64,000 bases of DNA from Planotetraspora silvatica. Lineage in GTDB: Bacteria; Actinomycetota; Actinomycetes; Streptosporangiales; Streptosporangiaceae. Shown piece by piece: positions 9,187 to 15,732 of this stretch. Location: contig NZ_BOOQ01000017.1 in the NCBI RefSeq assembly GCF_016863315.1, forward strand, positions 34,345 to 98,344. The letters run 5' to 3'. The notes beneath the pieces are model-generated. The model was not told the origin of the DNA. It searched no databases and saw only the letters and a program-made list of their open reading frames with translations. Made by a program: the position numbers and the translations under genes. Each line of letters opens with the position of its first letter. Position 1 is the stretch's first letter.

Positions 9187-9941
9187 GCGGCTCCTCCGGG
9201 CACCTCATGAGGGACGAGACGGATGGTCAGCCCGGCGGTTTCGATCACGCCGGCCTCTGACGCCCGGAGGTCCAGCGCGACCAGGCCGCGTCTGCCGGTC
9301 AGGGGGACGAACCTGATCAGCCCACGCCCGGCGCGCACGGCGGCGCCCTCCACCGCGCCGCCTTCCCCTGTGCCGCCTTCAACGGCGCTGTTCTCCGCGG
9401 CGGCGCCTTCGACGGGCAGGCCGAACAGCCGCGACCACGACACCGCCGTCGCGGCGGGATCGGCGACGGCCACGTCGACGGCGACCAGGTCGCCCGCCCG
9501 CGCGCCCGGAGAACGGCCCGGCGTGTCCCACGTGTCGTAGTGCCAGGCGCGTCCGGGCGGCATCTCGTCGGCCTCGACGAGGACGCCGAGGTCGCCGGGG
9601 TGGAGCTGGGTGATCGTCGCTCCGTCGAGGTCCTGCCGGTGCACGATCCGCACACCCAGCGCGGCGCACCGTTCGGCCAGCGCGGCCGTCTCCGGGACGC
9701 GCAACGCGACCAGGTAGCCGCCTTCGCCGTCCTCGAGGAAGCGGTGCAGGCGGGATTGAGGGCCGGAGGGGGCGACCACCTCCAGATAGGTGTCGCCGAG
9801 CGTCAGCACCTCGTTCACGATCGCCCAGGCGGCCAGCTCGGGATCGGGGAACCCCGGAGCCAGCCCGAGCCGTTCCCGGATGCCGGCGGCGGCGAGGTCG
9901 TGGACCGCGACGGTCGCCTGGACGAGTTCGGGCGCGTTCAT
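9183..9941 (-). CDS. VOC superfamily (glyoxalase-like) protein
   Basis: A 252-residue protein with two repeats of the vicinal-oxygen-chelate type: the first begins ELVQATVAVHDL, the second near GDLVAVDVAVADP. The family includes extradiol dioxygenases, glyoxalases and epimerases that use a metal. Between the repeats is an EADEMPPGRAWHYDTWDT stretch seen in single-domain VOC relatives. Residues 190-205 contain a low-complexity Glu/Gly/Ala run (EGGTGEGGAVEGAAV). ATG at 9941 overlaps the SDR stop by 4 bp. The exact reaction cannot be assigned; isomerisation or ring cleavage of a pathway intermediate is possible. Confidence 0.7.
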   Translation of the reverse strand: MNAPELVQATVAVHDLAAAGIRERLGLAPGFPDPELAAWAIVNEVLTLGDTYLEVVAPSGPQSRLHRFLEDGEGGYLVALRVPETAALAERCAALGVRIVHRQDLDGATITQLHPGDLGVLVEADEMPPGRAWHYDTWDTPGRSPGARAGDLVAVDVAVADPAATAVSWSRLFGLPVEGAAAENSAVEGGTGEGGAVEGAAVRAGRGLIRFVPLTGRRGLVALDLRASEAGVIETAGLTIRLVPHEVPGGAA

Positions 9942-10693
9942 CGGCCAGTTCGCAGCGTGGACGCGTGCAGCAGCTTCGCCAGTTGCCGCTCGTAGCGGCC
10001 GGGGTCGCGAGCCATCCGCGCACGGGCGTCGACCGCCATCCAGTCGGTGTCGGCGACGCTCTCCCCGCGTTCCACCGCACGCAGTCCGGCCCGCGCGACG
10101 TCGCGCGGATCCTCCTTGCGCCCGTCGACGTGCGCGGCCATCCGGGTGTCGACCGAGCCGACGATCAGCGAGGTGACCTGCGTGCCCTGCGGTTCCAGCT
10201 CGGCTCGGGCGATGGTGCCGAGCCAGAGCGCTGCGGCCTTGGACGTCGAGTAGCCGCCCATGAACGGGGTCGGCACCATCCCGGCCACCGACAGCACGTT
10301 GGCGATGGCCCCGCCGCCGTTGGCCGCGAGCACGGGCGCGAAGGCGCGGATCATGTTGAGCGTGCCGAAGAAGTTGACCTCCATCTCGGCCCTGGCGGCG
10401 TCCGGCTCGTCCGTCAGCACCAGGCGCCGGTTGGCGAAATGGCCCGCGTTGTTGATCAGGACGGACACGTCGGCGCACACGGCGGCCGCCGCGGCGACCT
10501 GGCCGAGGTCGGTGACGTCGAGCCGTACCGGCACGGCTCCGGCCTCGACGAGCGCGGTGTCCACGTCGCCGGGATCGCGGGCGCCCGCGTAGACCCGGGC
10601 CGCGCCGCGGGCCAGCAACTCCTCGACGAACGCCCTGCCGATGCCCCTGTTCCCGCCGGTGACGAGGGCGGCCCGGCCCGTCAGCTCGATCAT
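9938..10693 (-). CDS. Short-chain dehydrogenase/reductase
   Basis: A 251-residue classical SDR. The cofactor motif TGGNRGIGRA is at residues 13-22, NNAG near residue 86, and the catalytic pair YSTSK follows. No arginine or lysine just before the first glycines decides clearly between NAD and NADP. It probably oxidises or reduces an alcohol/ketone intermediate of the operon's pathway. Start and stop both overlap neighbours by 4 bp, placing it second of five coupled genes. Confidence 0.88.
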   Translation of the reverse strand: MIELTGRAALVTGGNRGIGRAFVEELLARGAARVYAGARDPGDVDTALVEAGAVPVRLDVTDLGQVAAAAAVCADVSVLINNAGHFANRRLVLTDEPDAARAEMEVNFFGTLNMIRAFAPVLAANGGGAIANVLSVAGMVPTPFMGGYSTSKAAALWLGTIARAELEPQGTQVTSLIVGSVDTRMAAHVDGRKEDPRDVARAGLRAVERGESVADTDWMAVDARARMARDPGRYERQLAKLLHASTLRTGR

Positions 10694-11223
10694 CGGGCCG
10701 CTCCGCCGTAGACCGGGTCGTTCGGGTGCTTGCCGCCGCGGACGAGCACGGACGGGTCGGGGACGAGCATGCCGAAGATCCAGGTCTCACTGGCGGCCGC
10801 GTCGTGATTCCACTCCCATACGAGTGTGCGGTGCGCGATGCCCCAGCGGCCGTCGCGGCGCTCGAACCTGTCGATGATCCGGGCGCCGACGAACGAGTGG
10901 CCGTGACCGTCGGGCGTGCGCACCCGGGTGAACGTCGTCACGTAGGACTCGGCCTGGGCGGTGTCCGGGTCGTCTCCCAGTTCGACCAGCACGTTGGTCA
11001 TGCAGTGCATGGTCCGGCCGCGCGGATGGGCCACCACGGGGGCGACGCTCGCGACGTAGTCCTCCGCGCTGCCGCTGAACACGCCCCCGTGGTCCTCGGT
11101 CGCCCCGGGGAGGTAGCAGGCCGAGACGCCCGCGACGTCGCCCCGGTCCACCGCGCGCAGATAGCGCGCCAGCACCTCGTAGATGTCCTGTTTGTCGAGC
11201 AGTTCCCGCAACCGGTCCGTCAC
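10690..11223 (-). CDS. SnoaL-like / NTF2-fold protein
   Basis: A 177-residue cone-fold protein. Start region DKQDIYEVLARYLRAVDRGD and the HCMTNVLVELG and FVGARIIDRFERRDGRWGI blocks are typical of the SnoaL-like family that includes small dehydratases, isomerases and ring-hydroxylation partners. GTG at 11223 is chosen because AGGAGG lies exactly 6 nt upstream; a GTG at 11250 gives 9 extra residues but no ribosome site. It is the first gene of the minus-strand operon (SnoaL, SDR, VOC, DapB-like, CoA ligase). Confidence 0.8.
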   Translation of the reverse strand: MTDRLRELLDKQDIYEVLARYLRAVDRGDVAGVSACYLPGATEDHGGVFSGSAEDYVASVAPVVAHPRGRTMHCMTNVLVELGDDPDTAQAESYVTTFTRVRTPDGHGHSFVGARIIDRFERRDGRWGIAHRTLVWEWNHDAAASETWIFGMLVPDPSVLVRGGKHPNDPVYGGAAR

Positions 11224-11544
11224 GCCTGGCCTCCTCACCGTCTCAACCACCGTCTCGGCCGCACCGTCCGGCCGTCTCGCCGTCCGGGGGGAGCGGCCGA
11301 TCGGACAGGCCAGGCATCACGCTACAACTAAGAGAGTTAAGCGGCCAGGGTTGATTGCGGACGAGTTTCGACCGGGGCGCGACCCGTTGACGCCATCACT
11401 CTGTCTGTTGTAGTAACGCTGTGACCGGCAACACACTGCCGGCAGCCGTACGGAACTCGCAGGGGAGCGACGTCGGATGCACAGAACTCACAGGGCCCAG
11501 GACACCGCGGCTCGCGGCGGCGTCGACGTCCGCGGGGACCACCG
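11224..11544. promoter_or_regulatory. Divergent promoter region between two catabolic units
   Basis: This 321-nt gap separates the minus-strand operon from the plus-strand ligase. On the plus strand TTGACG (11387-11392) and TAGTAA (11411-11416) are 18 nt apart and could be -35 and -10. CTACAAC at 11322-11328 and GTTGTAG at 11407-11413 form a widely spaced inverted pair, so each divergent promoter may carry the same half-site. The distance from the plus-strand box to the ligase start leaves a leader of about 120 nt. No ORF with good codon use is seen here. Confidence 0.4.
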
Positions 11545-13221
11545 GTGACCCGGGGACTGCACTCGCGGGAGCGGGTCGAGGAATACACCCGCCTCGGCTG
11601 GTGGAGCGACGAGACGATGGACGGCCTGTTCCGCGTCCGCGTCGCCGCCGCCCCCGACCGGCTCGCCCTCGTGGACCCCCGCAACAAGGACGACCTGCTC
11701 GGGGTCCCGCCGCGGCGGCTCACCTGGCGTGAGCTCGAGGCGGAGGTGAACCGGCTCGCCGCCGTGTTCCTGCGGCACGGGCTCCGCGCGGGCGACGTGC
11801 TGGGCGTGCAACTGCCCAACACCGTCGAGTTGGTCACCGTCTATCTCGCGTGCTGGCGGCTGGGGATCGTGGTCTCGCCGCTGCCGGTGCAGTACCGCGA
11901 GCACGAGGTGACGGAACTGGGAGCCCTCGCCGGGTTCGCGGCGTTCGTCACCGTCGCGCGGTCCGGTGACCGCCGACCGGCCGACGAGGTCCGTACGGCT
12001 CTGCCCGGCCTGCGGACGGTCCTCGCGTACGGGGAGGATCTGGATGCGGAGCTCGCCGGGACCGACCCGGAGGAGGCGCTCCGGCTCGTGGAGGCCCACG
12101 CGGCCGCCCACCCGGCCGACCCGAACGACTGCGTCACGATCTGCTGGACGTCGGGGACGGAGAGCACGCCCAAGGGGGTGCCGCGCACCCATTACGACTG
12201 GCTGGCGATGAGCTGGGCGACCGTGGACGCGCCCCGGCTGACCGGCGACGACGTGCTGCTCAACCCGTTCCCCATGGTGAACATGGCGGGCATCAACGGG
12301 ATGTTCCTGCCGTGGTTGCGGGTCGGGGGCGTGCTCGTGCAGCATCATCCGTTCGACCTGTCCACGTTCCTGGCGCAGATCACCGAGGAGCGCGCGACGT
12401 ACACGGTGGCGCCGCCCGCGCTCCTGTCCCTGCTGCTGGCGCGCGCGGACCTCCTCGCCCGCGCCGACATCTCGTCGCTCCGCCTGATCGGGTCCGGCTC
12501 CGCGCCGCTCCCGCCCCCGATGGTGAAGGGCTGGCAGGACGTCCACGGCATCGGCATCGTGAACTTCTTCGGCTCGAACGAGGGGATCGCGCTGCTGACC
12601 GACCCCCACGACGTGCCCGATCCCGAGCAGCGGGCGCGCTACTTCCCCCGGTACGGCGTGCCGGGCGTCACGTGGACTTCGCGGATCTCCCGCCAGGTGT
12701 CGGTCAGGCTCGTCGACCCCGACACCGGCGAGGAGGTCACCGAGCCGGGCCGCCCGGGAGAGTTGCGCCTCAAGGGCCCGACGGTCTTCGCGGGGTACCT
12801 CAAAGGCGAGCGCCTGCCCGATCCGTTCGACGAGCAGGGCTACCTGCGGACCGGTGACGTCTTCGTCATCGACGGCGAACGCGGCGAGTTCCTCCGGTAC
12901 GTCGACCGCGCCAAGGACCTCATCATCCGCGGCGGCATGAACATCGCCCCCGCGGAGATCGAGGGACTGCTCTCCGCCCATCCCGGGGTCGCCGACGTCG
13001 CCGTCGTCGGTTATCCGGACGAGGTCCTGGGCGAGCGGGTCTGCGCGGTCGTCGTGCCCAAGGAGGGCGCCGAGGTCACCCTCGACGACCTTCTCGGCCA
13101 CCTCCGTGCGGCCAGGATCGCCTCCTACAAACTGCCGGAGCGGCTGGAGACGCGCGCCGACCTGCCGCGCAACCCGGTCGGCAAGATCCTCAAGCGCGAA
13201 CTCCGCAGTGAGCTCGCCTGA
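11545..13221 (+). CDS. AMP-dependent synthetase/ligase with variant P-loop
   Basis: A 558-residue ANL-superfamily enzyme, divergently transcribed from the SnoaL-SDR operon. The phosphate loop reads WTSGTESTPKG rather than the usual SGTTGxPKG, a variant seen in some cyclohexanecarboxylate- and 2,3-dihydroxybenzoate-AMP ligase relatives. Further motifs: FFGSNEG in place of YGxTE, YLRTGD, the hinge VDRAKDLIIRGGMNI, and catalytic lysine in NPVGKILK. GTG start with a GGGGA site. The third ligase of the region, it probably activates a different acid from the two others. Confidence 0.85.
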   Translation: MTRGLHSRERVEEYTRLGWWSDETMDGLFRVRVAAAPDRLALVDPRNKDDLLGVPPRRLTWRELEAEVNRLAAVFLRHGLRAGDVLGVQLPNTVELVTVYLACWRLGIVVSPLPVQYREHEVTELGALAGFAAFVTVARSGDRRPADEVRTALPGLRTVLAYGEDLDAELAGTDPEEALRLVEAHAAAHPADPNDCVTICWTSGTESTPKGVPRTHYDWLAMSWATVDAPRLTGDDVLLNPFPMVNMAGINGMFLPWLRVGGVLVQHHPFDLSTFLAQITEERATYTVAPPALLSLLLARADLLARADISSLRLIGSGSAPLPPPMVKGWQDVHGIGIVNFFGSNEGIALLTDPHDVPDPEQRARYFPRYGVPGVTWTSRISRQVSVRLVDPDTGEEVTEPGRPGELRLKGPTVFAGYLKGERLPDPFDEQGYLRTGDVFVIDGERGEFLRYVDRAKDLIIRGGMNIAPAEIEGLLSAHPGVADVAVVGYPDEVLGERVCAVVVPKEGAEVTLDDLLGHLRAARIASYKLPERLETRADLPRNPVGKILKRELRSELA

Positions 13222-13275
13222 CACCCGAGACGGCATGGGCCTGGGCGCCGACTTCGCGCACTGACGGTCACACCC

Positions 13276-13307
13276 TTCGGGGTCGCTTCGACGGCGGCGG
13301 CCCCGAA
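13276..13307 (+). terminator. Weak hairpin after the ligase gene
   Basis: Seven-base arms TTCGGGG and CCCCGAA with an 18-nt loop, 54 nt after the ligase stop and 17 nt before the small ORF. No T-run. It is a weak terminator candidate only. Confidence 0.3.
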
Positions 13308-13324
13308 CGAGTAGGGGGGTACTC

Positions 13325-13492
13325 ATGACCGGCACGCCCACCTGCCGGTCATATGAGGACATGGAAGAACACCTACCGGTTGAGCCGCGACCTGTGCCGG
13401 AGCCGTCCCCTGACGATCCGCCCCAGGACTTCGACGAGCCCGACTACGACGAGATCGATCGCGAGGTGGCGCGCGATGCCGAGACCCAGTGA
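13325..13492 (+). CDS. Small acidic proline-rich protein (55 residues), hypothetical
   Basis: An ORF of 55 codons starting ATG behind a GTAGGGGGGTACTC ribosome site. The product is strongly acidic and proline-rich: EPRPVPEPSPDDPP, then DFDEPDYDEIDREVARD. An internal ATG at 13361 is an alternative start. Its end overlaps the start of the CHAP gene by 17 nt, which would couple their translation. No known family is recognised. Support is the ribosome site, the composition and the overlap; there is no homology evidence. It could be an inhibitor or partner of the downstream lytic-type enzyme (inference), or a leader ORF. Confidence 0.45.
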   Translation: MTGTPTCRSYEDMEEHLPVEPRPVPEPSPDDPPQDFDEPDYDEIDREVARDAETQ

Positions 13493-14246
13493 GCTGCTCA
13501 AGGAGATGACCAGGTACCTCGGGTACGCGGAGCCCTCCAGCAGGAGGACCGTGTTCGGGGCCTCCTACCGTGAGCGGAAGGACCTGCGGCCCACGGACGC
13601 CTGGGACAAGGGCGCATGGTGCGACATGTACGTCGCGCAGTGCGCGCTGGCCGCGGGCGGCAAGGACATGCTCGCCGTCGTCGGCGACTTCGCCTGGACC
13701 GTGGGCCACGCCCAGTGGTTCAAGGACAACGGCCGGTGGCACGCGGGGACGGCCGGCATCCGCGCCGGCGACATCGTCTTCTTCGACTGGGCGGGCGGCA
13801 AGAAGATCGACGCCATCGATCACGTCGCCACGGTCGAGAAGGTCCACTCGGCGCGCGACATCCAGACGATCGACGGCAACATCGGTGACGCCTGCGTGCG
13901 GAACCGGCGGACGAACGCCTGCGTGGTGGGCTTCGGCCGCCCGGCGTACGACGGCAGGCCGTCCGTCCCGAATCTCTCGCTCGCGGCCGTCCTGGCCGAG
14001 CTGGGAGACGCTCCCGGGTTCCCCGGCACGGTCCAGCAGGGGCACAAGGGCGCGAACGTGCGGCGCGTCCAGGAGAAACTCCGGCGCCGCCGGTTCAGGC
14101 TCGGGGCCGCCGGGGTGGACGCCGACTTCGGCCCGGACACCAGGGCGGCCGTCAGAGGTTTCCAGGAGAGTCAGGGCATGGACGCGACGGGGGTAGTGGA
14201 CAAGCGGACCTGGGTGGCCCTGTGGGAGGCCCGCCTCAAGGCCTGA
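13476..14246 (+). CDS. CHAP-domain peptidoglycan amidase/peptidase with PG-binding domain
   Basis: A 256-residue protein. The N-terminal CHAP (NlpC/P60-like) domain shows the catalytic cysteine in GAWCDMYVAQ (about residue 49), GDIVFFDW, and the histidine in IDHVATVEKV. A PG_binding_1 domain follows (GHKGANVRRVQEKL ... DFGPDTRAAVRGFQ). Such proteins cut peptide links of peptidoglycan. The first residues (MPRPSELLKEMTRYLG) are not a signal peptide, so it is either released by lysis or a holin-like route, like an endolysin, or stays inside. The upstream frame gives no better start. The gene overlaps the acidic small ORF by 17 nt. Confidence 0.82.
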   Translation: MPRPSELLKEMTRYLGYAEPSSRRTVFGASYRERKDLRPTDAWDKGAWCDMYVAQCALAAGGKDMLAVVGDFAWTVGHAQWFKDNGRWHAGTAGIRAGDIVFFDWAGGKKIDAIDHVATVEKVHSARDIQTIDGNIGDACVRNRRTNACVVGFGRPAYDGRPSVPNLSLAAVLAELGDAPGFPGTVQQGHKGANVRRVQEKLRRRRFRLGAAGVDADFGPDTRAAVRGFQESQGMDATGVVDKRTWVALWEARLKA

Positions 14247-14349
14247 CCTCCGCTCGGATCTCCGGCCGCGAGGGCCAAGCCCGGGCAGCCGGCTGGTCGT
14301 CGTGGAACGCATCTCAGCGGCCGAAGCCTGCGGGGGCGAGGGTCCGCGA

Positions 14350-14394
14350 TTTCGTTTCTCATGGAATCTCGCACGACTTCCGTGAGAAACGAAA
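14350..14394. terminator. Bidirectional hairpin between convergent genes
   Basis: Arms TTTCGTTTCTCATGG (14350-14364) and CCGTGAGAAACGAAA (14380-14394) pair over 15 bases with one G-T, around a 15-nt loop. It lies between the CHAP gene and the convergent 14465-14923 gene. The AT-rich base on each side gives a short T-run in either direction, so it is a good two-way terminator candidate. Confidence 0.65.
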
Positions 14395-14464
14395 GGGCCG
14401 CGCCCGCACGACCGAACCTGTACTGCTCGCGCGCGATGGGTCCTCCGCCGGCGTCGCCGTCCGG

Positions 14465-14923
14465 TCAGACGGTGACCCATTCCGTCGTGAAGACGACGTC
14501 GCCGACGCGGCAGCGGAAGCTCAGCGGACCGGGCGGAACCCGGTCCACGATGAAGCGGCCGAGCGCGTCCGTGGTGACGGACACGGGGGTGTCACCCCGG
14601 ACCTCCACCACCGCGTGAGCCGGCGGCGTCACCTGGCCGACGACACGGTGGGACGGCCCGGCCGCGGTGATCTCCAGATCGAGGCCGGCCTCCTGTCCGC
14701 CGAAGCCGAGCACGCGCGCCTGCGCCGGGCCGCGGACGGCCGCCGTCCCGGCCATCGAGTCGAACGTCAACGCGGCGAGCTCGGCGTCGACCGTACGGAA
14801 CCGGAAGGCCTCGACGGCGACCTCCATGAGGGACGCCGGCACCGGGTCGAGAAGTTCCGCGGCCCGCCGCAGCGCATTCTCCAGCTCCGCGTCGTCGTTC
14901 ACGTCACCGTTCACGCACGTCAC
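14465..14923 (-). CDS. Hypothetical sigma-factor partner with carboxypeptidase-regulatory-like fold
   Basis: A protein of up to 152 residues: a short acidic helical N-terminus (DDAELENALRRAAELLDPVPASL) then a beta-rich part (VVGQVTPPAHAVVEVRGDTPVSVTTDALGRFIVDRVPPGPLSFRC) like carboxypeptidase-regulatory/transthyretin-like domains. No transmembrane segment, so it is not a classical membrane anti-sigma factor. It follows the ECF sigma gene 35 nt downstream. The N-terminal region contains tandem CGTGAACGGTGA repeats in DNA that offer several GTG starts (14923, 14914, 14902); the true one is uncertain. Function unknown; a sigma-partner role is inferred from position. Confidence 0.6.
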   Translation of the reverse strand: MTCVNGDVNDDAELENALRRAAELLDPVPASLMEVAVEAFRFRTVDAELAALTFDSMAGTAAVRGPAQARVLGFGGQEAGLDLEITAAGPSHRVVGQVTPPAHAVVEVRGDTPVSVTTDALGRFIVDRVPPGPLSFRCRVGDVVFTTEWVTV

Positions 14924-14958
14924 CGTTCACGTCGCCGGCCCTCCGGTTCGCCGCGTCA

Positions 14959-15519
14959 TCACGTGAGCAACCTTCTCAGGTGACCGAGGCAGCGCCCCCG
15001 CGTCGGGCCGATGCTTCCGATCGCGATGCCGAGACCGGCCGCGATCTCGGCGTAACTCGGCGGAGGCGAGGCCATCAGGACCCGCAGCAGCCGCCTGCAG
15101 CTGTCGGAGAGCTGTTCGTACGCCTGCCAGACACGGCGCAGCGCGGCCTCCTGGCCCGCGGCCTCCTCGGCGTCGAGTACGGCCTGCTCGGGGGAGCGGT
15201 CGTCGGCCTCGGGCGACAGGACGTCGACGTCACTGGTCGGCACGACCCTGCGGGAGCCGCGGATGACCTTGAGGCACTCGTGGCGGGCGGTGCTCGCCAG
15301 CCACGAGCCGACCTTGTCCGGTTCCTTGATCCGGGTGAGGTTGTCGGCGAGCCGGAACCACGTGGTCTGGAAGACCTCGTGGGCGTCGGCGTCGATCAGC
15401 CGGTGCGAGCGGACGACGGACCAGACGAGTGGGCTCAGGCGGCCGACGAGTGCCTCCCATGCCGCCGCGTCTCCCTTGGCCGCGGCCTGGAAGAGGGCGC
15501 CGGTCGAGTCGATGTCCAC
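14959..15519 (-). CDS. ECF RNA polymerase sigma factor
   Basis: Sigma-70 family protein with region 2 (LVGRLSPLVWSVVRSHRLIDADAHEVFQTTW, then WLASTARHECLKVIR) and region 4 (QLSDSCRRLLRVLM ... YAEIAAGLGIAIGSIGPTRGRCLGHLRRLL). GTG at 15519 is preferred because AAGGG lies 8 nt upstream and the product starts like other ECF factors; ATG at 15558 is possible but without a ribosome site. It belongs to the actinobacterial ECF type that is co-transcribed with small soluble partners, here the 14465-14923 gene. Inducing signal unknown. Confidence 0.85.
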   Translation of the reverse strand: MDIDSTGALFQAAAKGDAAAWEALVGRLSPLVWSVVRSHRLIDADAHEVFQTTWFRLADNLTRIKEPDKVGSWLASTARHECLKVIRGSRRVVPTSDVDVLSPEADDRSPEQAVLDAEEAAGQEAALRRVWQAYEQLSDSCRRLLRVLMASPPPSYAEIAAGLGIAIGSIGPTRGRCLGHLRRLLT

Positions 15520-15732
15520 GCGGCACGCCCTTACGTCGGGTGCATCCGGGATCGTCATCGTACGACGAGGGGGACCTGCCGTGTGAGGAGCGAGACCTGT
15601 TCGAGATCGGCCGCGACCTCCCGGGCGCCGGGCGCGGTTTCCCGCCGATCCGCCACGGCACGGAAGCGGGGACGAATCCCGATTCGAACGGAGCCGCGCC
15701 GGGCCGGCGCCGAGCGTGACGTGCGCGGTCGA

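Noticed and set aside
9942..10790. Long N-terminal extension on the VOC protein frame
   Set aside because: It is an out-of-frame reading of the SDR gene. ATG at 9941 with a 4-bp overlap is the sensible start.
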